A stretch of 38,673 nt of DNA from DASZVN01 sp035547055 (lineage in GTDB: Bacteria; Pseudomonadota; Alphaproteobacteria; Rhizobiales; Methylopilaceae). Each line of letters starts with the position of its first letter. Position 1 is the stretch's first letter. Made by a program: the position numbers and the translations under genes. The stretch lies in the NCBI GenBank assembly GCA_035547055.1, contig DASZVN010000175.1, forward strand, positions 1 through 38,673, in the 5' to 3' direction. Below, in pieces: positions 8,478 to 17,314 of this stretch. The notes beneath the pieces are model-generated. The model made no database searches. It was given only the letters and a program-made list of their open reading frames with translations, and was not told the origin of the DNA.

Positions 8478-9233
8478 ATGTTCATCAAGCTCCGTGCGGT
8501 GGTGGCCGGCTCCGCCCTGCTGGCCGCCTCGGCCGGCGTCGCCATGGCCTATCCGGCCACCGTCACTACCGCCCTCAACCTTCGGACCGGCCCGGGCGGC
8601 GGCTATGCCGTCGAGACAACGATCCCCGCGGGCGCCGGGGTCAACGTCCATAGCTGCGGCGGCGGCTGGTGCCATCTCGGCTTCCGCGGGCTCCAGGGCT
8701 ACGCGAGCGCCGCCTATATCGCCGGCGCCGGACCGGCCATTGGGGCGGCGGTGGTCGGCGCAGCCGTGCTGCCGGAATACTACGCCTATGCCTACGAATA
8801 TCCTCCCTACTGGCGCAACGGCTATTTCTATTATTGGTACGGTGGCCACTGGCGTCACGTCCGCCGCGACCGGCGCTGGTGGCACGCGCACCGCAGCTTC
8901 ATCCGCAGCCACCGCTACGCGCGTCACGAGCACCGGATGGTTCAACGCCAGCACCGCCGGATCGCCCATCAGCGCAACGTGATCCGCCAGGAGCGCCGCT
9001 CGGCACATCACGCGAACCGTGCCGCGCAGCGCGCACGCCACGCCGCTCGTCGCGCGCAGGCGGTCCACCACCGGGCAGTCCGGCAGCAGGTCCATCGCCA
9101 TGCGGCCGTCCGCCGCCAGGCCGCTCATCGCGCCGCACGCCACGCGGCGGCGCATCGGTCAGCCGTGCGGCATGCCGCACGCGGCGGCGGCGGCCGTGCC
9201 CGCGCTGGCGGTGGCCATCGCCAGCGGCGCTAG
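8478..9233 (+). CDS. Secreted SH3-domain protein with His/Arg/Ala-rich basic tail
   Basis: A 251-residue exported protein. Signal peptide residues 1-23 end in VAMA before Tyr24. An SH3-like (SH3b) domain follows: ATVTTALNLRTGPGGGY and later GGWCHLGFRGLQGYA. Next is an aromatic segment (EYPPYWRNGYFYYWYGG, then WRHVRRDRRWW). From about residue 140 on, the chain is almost only His, Arg, Ala and Gln: a low-complexity, strongly basic tail. SD GGGGAG sits 9 nt before ATG at 8478. It is followed 127 nt later by a paralogue with an unrelated tail. Its function is unknown; binding to an anionic surface polymer or to metal through the His-rich tail is a guess. The length of the repetitive tail may vary between strains. 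Confidence 0.8.
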   Translation: MFIKLRAVVAGSALLAASAGVAMAYPATVTTALNLRTGPGGGYAVETTIPAGAGVNVHSCGGGWCHLGFRGLQGYASAAYIAGAGPAIGAAVVGAAVLPEYYAYAYEYPPYWRNGYFYYWYGGHWRHVRRDRRWWHAHRSFIRSHRYARHEHRMVQRQHRRIAHQRNVIRQERRSAHHANRAAQRARHAARRAQAVHHRAVRQQVHRHAAVRRQAAHRAARHAAAHRSAVRHAARGGGGRARAGGGHRQRR

Positions 9234-9249
9234 GATCGGAGCTTTCGGC

Positions 9250-9335
9250 CTTTCGCGCAGGGGCTGCAACGCCCCCGCGTGAAAGACGCAAGCTCATCGG
9301 GTGAATTGGAGGCGAACCGCCCAAGATCGGGCGGT
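9250..9335 (+). other. Two hairpins between the paired SH3 genes
   Basis: A 15-bp inverted repeat (9250-9264 with 9271-9285, loop TGCAAC, one mismatch and one G-T pair) is followed by a perfect 7-bp hairpin ACCGCCC-AAGATC-GGGCGGT at 9316-9335. The first could attenuate or terminate transcription from the upstream paralogue. The second lies just upstream of the GAGGAG ribosome binding site of the next gene. No T-run follows either, so they are not clear intrinsic terminators. Confidence 0.4.
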
Positions 9336-9360
9336 CGCCGCCATGACAGAGGAGAACGCA

Positions 9361-10152
9361 ATGTCGAGCCTTGTCCGTTCTGCCTTGGCGGGGGCGGGCC
9401 TCGCCGCGATTTCGGCGGGGGCCGCCCTGGCCTATCCGGCCACCGTGACGACCGACCTCAATCTCCGCAGCGGGCCCGGCACCGGCTACGGGGTCGTCGC
9501 CACGATGCCGGCCGGGTCCAGGGTCGACGTGCAGGCCTGCCTCGGCAACGGGTGGTGCCAGCTCGGCTTCGCCGGCACGAGTGGCTACGCCAGCGGAAAC
9601 TATCTGGCCGGCGGCCGCGCGGGTCCCGCGCCAGCCCCGGTGGTGGTCGACACCGGCCCTGACTACATCGCACCGGAATATTATGAGTACGCCTATCTCT
9701 ACCCGCCTTACTGGAACAACGGCTACTTCTATTACTGGTACGGCGGCCGCTGGCGTCACATCCGCCGCGACCGCCGCTGGTGGGACCATCACCGCGGACA
9801 GTTCGATCGCGCCCGCCACATGCGTCCACGGCCCGGCGCTGGCCGTCCCGGCGCGGTCAGGCCCGGGCGGCCGGAGATCCAGCCCCATCCGGGTCCTGGC
9901 GTCCGGCCTGGCCGGCCGGGCATCCACCCATGGCCCGACCACGGCGCGCGGCCGGGGCGGCCAGCCATCCAGCCGCATCCTGGGCCCGGCGCCCGGCCCG
10001 GACCGCGGCCTGATCGCGGCGCGGTGCGCATGAACAATGGCGGCGGACGCGCCGGTCCGGCGATGAACGCGGCGCCGCGCGGCGGCGGTGCGCCTGCCGG
10101 TCGTGCGCCCGCCGGCCGCGGTGGCGGCAACGATCGGCGCGACAACCAGTAG
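9361..10152 (+). CDS. Secreted SH3-domain protein with Gly/Pro/Arg-rich tail
   Basis: A 263-residue paralogue of the preceding gene. The signal peptide (residues 1-24) ends GAALA before Tyr25, so both mature proteins begin YPATVTT. The SH3-like domain (DLNLRSGPGTGYGVV, GWCQLGF, SGYASGNYLAGG) and the aromatic block (LYPPYWNNGYFYYWYGG, WRHIRRDRRWWDHHR) are shared. The tail from about residue 160 is instead a set of imperfect Gly-Arg-Pro repeats (GRPEIQPHPGPGVRPGRPG and variants), proline-rich and disordered-looking, ending in a Gly-rich stretch. A strong SD, GAGGAG, lies 6 nt before ATG. Tandem duplication followed by tail replacement is the simplest history. The function is unknown; a cell-envelope or extracellular matrix role is only inferred. 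Confidence 0.8.
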   Translation: MSSLVRSALAGAGLAAISAGAALAYPATVTTDLNLRSGPGTGYGVVATMPAGSRVDVQACLGNGWCQLGFAGTSGYASGNYLAGGRAGPAPAPVVVDTGPDYIAPEYYEYAYLYPPYWNNGYFYYWYGGRWRHIRRDRRWWDHHRGQFDRARHMRPRPGAGRPGAVRPGRPEIQPHPGPGVRPGRPGIHPWPDHGARPGRPAIQPHPGPGARPGPRPDRGAVRMNNGGGRAGPAMNAAPRGGGAPAGRAPAGRGGGNDRRDNQ

Positions 10153-10176
10153 GGTCTACATTTCCACCCATGGTAC

Positions 10177-10206
10177 CGCCGCCGGCTCAAGCCGGCGGCG
10201 TTGTCG
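10177..10206 (+). terminator. Probable terminator after the SH3 pair
   Basis: A perfect 10-bp GC stem, CGCCGCCGGC-TCAA-GCCGGCGGCG (10177-10200), is followed by TTGTCG and later ATTTC. The U-run is weak but the stem is very stable. It lies 24 nt after the SH3-protein stop and before mutL, so it probably ends the SH3 transcript. Confidence 0.5.
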
Positions 10207-10268
10207 CATTTCACTTGATCCGGCGTGGCCCGCCCGCAATCCTCGGCGGCCGCGCCGGATCGTAATCC

Positions 10269-12077
10269 ATGCCGATTCGCCTTCTTCCCGAGCCTCTCGC
10301 CAACCGCATCGCCGCGGGCGAAGTGGTCGAGCGCCCGGCCAGCGTCGTCAAGGAGCTGGTCGAGAACGCGATCGACGCCGGCGCCGGCACCGTCGAGATC
10401 GAGCTGCGCGACGGCGGCAAGGCGCTGATCCGGGTCGCCGACGACGGCCACGGCATGGGTGCGGACGAACTGCTGCTCGCCGTCGAGCGCCATGCCACCT
10501 CCAAGCTGCCTGACGACGATCTCCTCGCGATCCGCTTCCTCGGCTTCCGCGGCGAGGCGCTGCCCTCGATCGGCTCGGTGGCGCGATTGACGATCACCAG
10601 CCGCTTGGCCGACGAGGACGCCGCTGCGACCCTGTCCGTGCTCAACGGCCACAAGGGCGAGGTCCGCCCGGCGGCGCTGAAGGCCGGGACCCGGGTCGAG
10701 GTCGAGGACCTGTTCGCCGCTGTCCCCGCCCGCCTCAAGTTCCTGAAATCGACCCGCGCCGAAGAGCTCGCCGCGACCGAGACAGTCCGCCGCCTCGCGG
10801 CGGCGCACCCCCGGATCGACCTCACCCTGACCCTCGACGGCCGCAAGATCCGCTTCCCGGCGCAGCCGGCCGGGCCCGCGGGCTTCAAGGCGCGTCTCAC
10901 CGACGTGCTCGGCCGCGACTTCGCCGACAATGCCGTGCCGGTCGACGCCGCGCGCGAAGGCTTTCGCATCGCCGGCTTCGCCGCCGTGCCGACCTGGCAC
11001 CGCGCCACGGCCCAGCACCAGCTCCTGATCGTCAACGGACGCCCGGTGCGCGACCGCTTGCTGATCGGGGCGCTCCGCGCGGCCTATGGCGACCTGATCC
11101 CGCGCGACCGCCATCCCGCGGTCGCGCTCGCCCTGACGGTCGACCCGCGCGAGGTCGACGTGAACGTCCACCCTGCCAAGGCCGAGGTGCGCTTCCGCGA
11201 CGGCGGCCTCCCCCGCGCGCTTTTGATCTCAGCGCTCCGGAGCGCGCTCCAAATCGCCGGGCCGCAGGTCGCGACCACCGGCCAGGCGGTCGCGACCGCG
11301 GCGTTTCGCAGCCCGTTCCCCCATCCGATCGGAACAGCCGGCCGCCCGTCGGCGCCGCTGCGGTTCGGCGCCCCATTGGCGGGCGACGGGCGCGGCGCGG
11401 CGCCCGCCGGCTTCGGCGAGGATGGCCAGACGGCGTTCGCGCTGCCGCCCTCGGCCGATGCGCGGGCCGACGCCGCGCCGGTCGACCCGGATCTGCTCGA
11501 CCGTCCGCTCGGCGCCGCCAAGGCGCAGCTCCACGACACCTACATCCTGGCCCAGACCCGCGACGGCATCGTGCTGGTGGACATGCACGCCGCCCACGAG
11601 CGCCTCGTGCTGGAGGCGCTGAAGCAGCGCCGCGACGGGCCGGCGCCGAGCCAGGCACTGCTCGTCCCGGAGGTGGTCGAGATGGCGGCGGACCAGGCCG
11701 CGCTGGTGGTCGCCGCGGCCGACGAGCTCGCGGGCCTCGGCCTCGCCGTGGAGCCGTTCGGGCCCGGCGCAGTCCTGATCCGCGAGACCCCGGCGGCGCT
11801 CGGTACGACCGACGCCCGCGCCCTGGTGCAGGACATCGCCGACGGCCTCGCCGAATGGGGCGAGGCGCTGCCGCTCGCCGAGCGGCTCGACCGGCTCGCC
11901 GGCACCTTCGCCTGCCATCATTCGATCCGCGCCGGCCGCCGCCTCAAGCCCGACGAAATGAACGCCCTGCTGCGCCAGATCGAGGCCGAGCCGGCCGCCG
12001 CGCAATGCAACCACGGCCGCCCGACCTACGTGACGCTGGCCCGCGCCGACCTCGAGCGGCTGTTCGAGCGGCGGTGA
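10269..12077 (+). CDS. mutL: DNA mismatch repair protein MutL
   Basis: ATPase that couples MutS mismatch recognition to strand incision. The 602 residues contain the GHKL ATPase with NAIDAG, DDGHGM and RHATSKL, the FRGEALPSI loop and the transducer (VNGRPVRDR, VDVNVHPAKAEVRF). A poorly conserved linker spans about 310-410. The C-terminal dimerisation/endonuclease domain follows. That domain has metal-site motifs of endonuclease-type MutL, DMHAAHERLVLE at 438-449, ACHHSIRAGR and CNHGRPT, rather than the motif-less E. coli form. The DQHA motif reads DMHA here. The start MPIRLLPEPLANRIAAGEV is the conserved one. There is no mutS or other repair gene nearby; rpsO follows after 179 nt. Confidence 0.96.
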   Translation: MPIRLLPEPLANRIAAGEVVERPASVVKELVENAIDAGAGTVEIELRDGGKALIRVADDGHGMGADELLLAVERHATSKLPDDDLLAIRFLGFRGEALPSIGSVARLTITSRLADEDAAATLSVLNGHKGEVRPAALKAGTRVEVEDLFAAVPARLKFLKSTRAEELAATETVRRLAAAHPRIDLTLTLDGRKIRFPAQPAGPAGFKARLTDVLGRDFADNAVPVDAAREGFRIAGFAAVPTWHRATAQHQLLIVNGRPVRDRLLIGALRAAYGDLIPRDRHPAVALALTVDPREVDVNVHPAKAEVRFRDGGLPRALLISALRSALQIAGPQVATTGQAVATAAFRSPFPHPIGTAGRPSAPLRFGAPLAGDGRGAAPAGFGEDGQTAFALPPSADARADAAPVDPDLLDRPLGAAKAQLHDTYILAQTRDGIVLVDMHAAHERLVLEALKQRRDGPAPSQALLVPEVVEMAADQAALVVAAADELAGLGLAVEPFGPGAVLIRETPAALGTTDARALVQDIADGLAEWGEALPLAERLDRLAGTFACHHSIRAGRRLKPDEMNALLRQIEAEPAAAQCNHGRPTYVTLARADLERLFERR

Positions 12078-12107
12078 GGCCGCCGGCAAGGGCTCCGGCG
12101 CCGCGGC

Positions 12108-12137
12108 TGGATTTATCTCTGCACCCTGTTATATAAG
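12108..12137 (+). promoter_or_regulatory. Possible rpsO promoter
   Basis: TATAAG at 12132-12137 matches five of six positions of the -10 consensus. TGGATT at 12108-12113 is a poor -35 with an 18-nt gap. The site lies in an AT-richer patch within an otherwise very GC-rich 179-nt gap, 120 nt before rpsO. Its position and composition are the main support. Confidence 0.3.
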
Positions 12138-12256
12138 CCCCGCGCGGCGGGCTTGGCCCGCGCGCTTGCCGCGACCCCGCTGGACGACATCCCGGCTCGG
12201 CCGCATCCGGCGCGACGAGGTTCGCGCCTTTTTCGTAAACACAAAGGAACCAGCCG

Positions 12257-12526
12257 ATGTCGATCACGCCGGAGCGCAAGCAGGCGCTCGTGTCCGAGTA
12301 TGCCACCAAGGCGGGCGACACCGGGTCGCCGGAGGTCCAGGTCGCGATCCTGACGGAGCGCATCGCCAACCTCACCGAGCACTTCAAGGCCCACGCCAAG
12401 GACAACCATTCCCGGCGCGGCCTCCTGAAGATGGTCAGCCAGCGCCGTAACCTCCTCGACTATCTGAAGTCGCGGGACGAGCAGCGTTACCAGACGCTGA
12501 TTCAGCGGCTCGGCATTCGCCGCTAG
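12257..12526 (+). CDS. rpsO: 30S ribosomal protein S15
   Basis: Primary 16S rRNA-binding protein of the 30S platform that also forms an intersubunit bridge. The standard length of 89 residues and the start MSITPERKQALVSEYATKAG are diagnostic, as are DTGSPEVQVAILTERI, the RRGLLKMVSQRRNLLDYL segment and the end YQTLIQRLGIRR. SD AAGGA lies 9-10 nt before ATG. It precedes pnp in the order conserved across most proteobacteria. In E. coli S15 represses its own translation through a leader pseudoknot; I cannot verify an equivalent in the 12138-12256 leader. Confidence 0.98.
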   Translation: MSITPERKQALVSEYATKAGDTGSPEVQVAILTERIANLTEHFKAHAKDNHSRRGLLKMVSQRRNLLDYLKSRDEQRYQTLIQRLGIRR

Positions 12527-12736
12527 CCGCGCATCTGCGTACGGCCCGGCCCGTGGCCGGGACCGGCCGCGCCGATGGGCGCGGACCTTCGGCAGCCGCC
12601 CGGATGGGCCGGACGGCGCCGGAAAGGACCGAAGCCATGGCAGGATCGCGAGGGGCTTGACCGTCGGCCGGCAGCGCCGGGCGGAAGCCTCTCGCCGTCT
12701 TGCTCATGGCTTCGCAACGCCATGAGAGAGAATCCG
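12527..12736 (+). other. rpsO-pnp intergenic region with GC dyads
   Basis: A 210-nt gap with no gene. It holds adjacent inverted repeats, GGCCGG-GA-CCGGCC (12555-12568) and GCGCC-GATG-GGCGC (12569-12582), close to the end of rpsO. In E. coli the corresponding region carries a hairpin cut by RNase III that sets pnp mRNA stability. The same role here is plausible by position only. Confidence 0.35.
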
Positions 12737-14902
<2,166 letters not shown>

Positions 14903-14923
14903 TGCTCGAGGTCGCTACGATCC

Positions 14924-14946
14924 GCGGCGGGTATGCACCCCGCCGC
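14924..14946 (+). other. GC hairpin just after pnp
   Basis: GCGGCGGG (14924-14931) pairs perfectly with CCCGCCGC (14939-14946) across a 7-nt loop, 21 nt after the pnp stop. There is no T-run, so it is more likely a 3'-end stabilising structure than a terminator. Confidence 0.35.
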
Positions 14947-14972
14947 GCGGCATTCGCGATCGGCCGCCCTCC

Positions 14973-14991
14973 ATATGCGGCTGCCGCATAT
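14973..14991. promoter_or_regulatory. 19-bp palindrome, possible operator
   Basis: ATATGCGGC-T-GCCGCATAT is a perfect 9-bp inverted repeat around one base. It is distinctly symmetrical and AT-ended in GC-rich surroundings, as expected for a dimeric repressor site. It lies after pnp and about 145 nt before the HepT-like gene, but the strong terminator at 15077-15110 lies between them, so its target is unclear. No regulator is known for it. Confidence 0.35.
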
Positions 14992-15076
14992 CTCGGTTGC
15001 GCCTTGCGTGGTTGCTGCAATGCGGCATGGACCCTACGTAGTGCACGCCCTTCTAGGGCGTTTCCTCCCTTGACTT

Positions 15077-15110
15077 GGCCGTTCGCGCGAGCGAACGGCC
15101 CTTCTTTTTT
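15077..15110 (+). terminator. Strong intrinsic terminator of rpsO-pnp
   Basis: A perfect 10-bp stem GGCCGTTCGC (15077-15086), tetraloop GCGA and GCGAACGGCC (15091-15100), followed by CTTCTTTTTT. This is the clearest rho-independent terminator in the window. It ends the rpsO-pnp transcript 174 nt past the pnp stop and 24 nt before the HepT-like gene. Confidence 0.9.
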
Positions 15111-15134
15111 CAAGGGACGGATCGCAGGTGTGAC

Positions 15135-15560
15135 ATGGGCGTCATCGACCTTTTCGGTCGCCGTCAGGTTCAGCCCGCGTGGCAAGGCGGCTATGGCTTG
15201 CTGATGGAACAGGATCGCAGCGCGATCGCCACCGTTCTCCAGCGGCTGCGCGACCACATCGCCGACGCCTTCACCCTGACCGAAGGCCGCTCCCCAGGCG
15301 AGCTCGTCGCCGATCATCTGGCGCGGCTCGCCCTGGAGCGTTGCATCGCCTTCATCGCCGAGGCCAGCAAGTGCATCCCGGCGGAATGGAAGAGCGAGCT
15401 GCCCAATATCCGCTGGGACGTGCTGGCCGGCCTCGCGGCGCGGCTGCACGACCCCGGCCAGGAGGTCGACGTCGACCAGCTCTGGCAGGTGGTCGAGACC
15501 GACCTGCCCCGCCTCGAAGGCGCGCTCGACGGCCTGCTCGGCCGGGCCAACGCCGCCTAA
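15135..15560 (+). CDS. HepT-like (DUF86) protein, degenerate active site
   Basis: A 141-residue protein whose C-terminal part resembles the HepT/DUF86 fold of HEPN RNase toxins: LERCIAFIAEASKCIPAEW, LPNIRWDVLAGL, then VDVDQLWQVVETDLPRLEGAL. In active HepT toxins this region carries an R-X4-6-H motif (typically GMRNxLxHxY). Here the aligned stretch reads GLAARLHDPG: His105 is kept, the upstream Arg position is Leu or Ala, and the Tyr that MntA-type antitoxins modify is absent. No nucleotidyltransferase antitoxin gene adjoins. It is therefore probably not a working toxin of the known type. ATG at 15135 has AGGTG 4-5 nt upstream and lies right after the pnp terminator. The family assignment is from remembered sequence pattern and is moderate. 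Confidence 0.6.
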   Translation: MGVIDLFGRRQVQPAWQGGYGLLMEQDRSAIATVLQRLRDHIADAFTLTEGRSPGELVADHLARLALERCIAFIAEASKCIPAEWKSELPNIRWDVLAGLAARLHDPGQEVDVDQLWQVVETDLPRLEGALDGLLGRANAA

Positions 15561-15720
15561 GGGCCGCGGAGCGTTAACCAGAAACTCACCATGCCACACC
15601 GCGGCGCGCCGGAATGCGGCGAGCCGCCAACGGCGGTCCTGGGTACGGCTGACCGCTAGCGGAACGTTGCGCCGCCCAGGCGGGTTCAAGCTGCAACAGT
15701 CGAACCCGGAAACGCCCGCG

Positions 15721-16686
15721 GTGCACGCGCCTGCTTCCCGCCCGCTCCAGCGCCTTTCGCCGACCCCGAGCGGTCTGCCGGCCGGTGCCGCGATACCGGC
15801 CCTCGCGGTCGGGGTCACGACCATAGCCGTGCTTGCCAGCCTTGCCGCGCCACCGCGGCGGCGCCGCGACGCATGGCCGCGCGCTGCCGCCCGGACGGGC
15901 CAGGCTGCCGCCCTCCTCGCCGGCAGCGTCCTCCTCGACAGCGCCATGGAGCATTTCCGCGGCAGCTATGCCAACCCGGCGATGTATCTCGCACCGGCGA
16001 CCGCCACGGCGACCTTGGCGGCAGCGATCGGTCGAGACTCACGCCGGCTGTGGCGCCCGGTGGCCTTCCTCATGGCAACCGCGGTGGGAAGCGGCGGGCT
16101 CGGCTTTCACGCCTACAACATCCTGAAGCGCCCGGGCGGGCTGTCGTGGAACAACCTGTTCTACGCCGCGCCGATCGGCGCGCCCGGTGCGCTCGCCTTG
16201 TCCGGCATCCTCGGCTTGGCAAGCCTCCGCTTGAAACGTCTCGATGCTGCCGCGCGGCGGCGCCACGACCGGCTCGGGGCCGGCCGTGCGCTCGGAGGCC
16301 TGACCGCGGCCGGACTGTTAGCGACGGTCGGCGAGGTCGGGCTGCTGCATTTCCGCGGCGCCTATCACAACCCCCTGATGGTCGCGCCGGTGACGCTGCC
16401 TCCGATCGCGGCCGGCGCCCTGGCAGCGGCCAGCGTGGCCCCCACGCCGCAGCGTATCCGCCTCGCGCGGGGCCTGCTGCGCGCCACCGCCGCGCTTGGC
16501 TTCGCTGGCGTCGCGCTCCACGCCTGGGGCGTCCAGCGCAACATGGGCGGCTGGCGCAACTGGAGCCAGAACCTCTTCGCCGGCCCGCCGATCCCCGCCC
16601 CGCCGAGCTTCACCGGTCTCGCGCTGGCCGGCCTCGGCGCCCTCGCGCTGCTCGATCGCGGCTCCGGAGCGCGGCACCGTGGTTGA
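15721..16686 (+). CDS. Integral membrane protein with internal duplication, first gene of a redox operon
   Basis: An unrecognised 321-residue polytopic membrane protein. It consists of two related halves. Half 1 has EHFRGSYANPAMYLAP (His78) and GFHAYNILKRPGGLSWNN-LF (His130). Half 2 has LHFRGAYHNPLMVAP (His210) and ALHAWGVQRNMGGWRNW (His267), followed by SQNLFAGPPIPAP, which mirrors NNLFYAAPIGAP in half 1. Each half has about three to four hydrophobic segments, and the paired histidines sit at the ends of membrane segments. GTG at 15721 is chosen because it starts near the first hydrophobic region; a TTG at 15667 opens the frame. Its stop overlaps the next gene's start by 8 nt, so it is translationally coupled to a gluconate dehydrogenase subunit-3-like protein and a GMC flavoprotein. 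A role as membrane anchor or electron acceptor, perhaps heme-binding, is inferred. Confidence 0.75.
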   Translation: MHAPASRPLQRLSPTPSGLPAGAAIPALAVGVTTIAVLASLAAPPRRRRDAWPRAAARTGQAAALLAGSVLLDSAMEHFRGSYANPAMYLAPATATATLAAAIGRDSRRLWRPVAFLMATAVGSGGLGFHAYNILKRPGGLSWNNLFYAAPIGAPGALALSGILGLASLRLKRLDAAARRRHDRLGAGRALGGLTAAGLLATVGEVGLLHFRGAYHNPLMVAPVTLPPIAAGALAAASVAPTPQRIRLARGLLRATAALGFAGVALHAWGVQRNMGGWRNWSQNLFAGPPIPAPPSFTGLALAGLGALALLDRGSGARHRG

Positions 16687-17314
16687 GCGCTTTCGCTCGC
16701 TCTATCCGCACTACGACGTGCTCGCGAAGCGCAACACGCCCTCCTGGAACGACCAGACCCGCGCCGTGATCGACGTCCGCCTCGGCGCAGTGCCGCCGCG
16801 ACGGTTCTTCACGGAGGCGGAGTGGACGACGCTCGTCGCCCTGTGCGACCGCGTCATCCCGCAGCCGGAGCGGGCGGAGCCGGTGCCGATCACGCCGTGG
16901 ATCGACGCCCGACTACAGGAGGGTCACGGCAGCGGCACCCGCTTTGCCGACCTGCCGCCGGGACCGGAAGCCTGGCGGCACGGGCTCGCGGCGATCGACG
17001 CCGAGGCGATCCTTCGCTTCGGCCAGCGTTTCCACCGCCTCGCCGCAGCCGAGCAGGACCTGATCCTGACGGCAATCGATGCCGGCAAGGGCCGCGCCGA
17101 GGCCTGGAGCAGCCTGCCCGGACGGAAATTCTTCCGCCACCTCGTGCTGATCACGGTCGCCGAAATCTACTACGCGCACCCGGCAGCCTGGAGCGAGATC
17201 GGCTTCGGTGGGCCCGCCTCGCCGCGCGGCTATCTCCGACTCGGCATGGACCGTCACGACCCATGGGAAGCCGCGGAAGAAGATCGCGGCCCGGTCGACG
17301 AGGCCCGGCGGTGA
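16679..17314 (+). CDS. Gluconate 2-dehydrogenase subunit 3-like protein
   Basis: A 211-residue helical protein resembling the small subunit of membrane-bound gluconate 2-dehydrogenase and FAD-glucose dehydrogenase, which assists folding and export of the GMC catalytic subunit. Typical features are FFTEAEWTTLVALCDRVIPQP, TPWIDARL and the C-terminal FFRHLVLITVAEIYYAHPAAWSEIGFGGPASPRGY. Known small subunits usually begin with a Tat signal; here the N-terminus (VERFRSLYPHYDVLAKRN) has no twin arginine or hydrophobic stretch, so the complex probably stays cytoplasmic. GTG at 16679 has GGAG about 9 nt upstream and overlaps the membrane-protein stop by 8 nt. The stop overlaps the GMC start (GTGA). 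Confidence 0.85.
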   Translation: MVERFRSLYPHYDVLAKRNTPSWNDQTRAVIDVRLGAVPPRRFFTEAEWTTLVALCDRVIPQPERAEPVPITPWIDARLQEGHGSGTRFADLPPGPEAWRHGLAAIDAEAILRFGQRFHRLAAAEQDLILTAIDAGKGRAEAWSSLPGRKFFRHLVLITVAEIYYAHPAAWSEIGFGGPASPRGYLRLGMDRHDPWEAAEEDRGPVDEARR

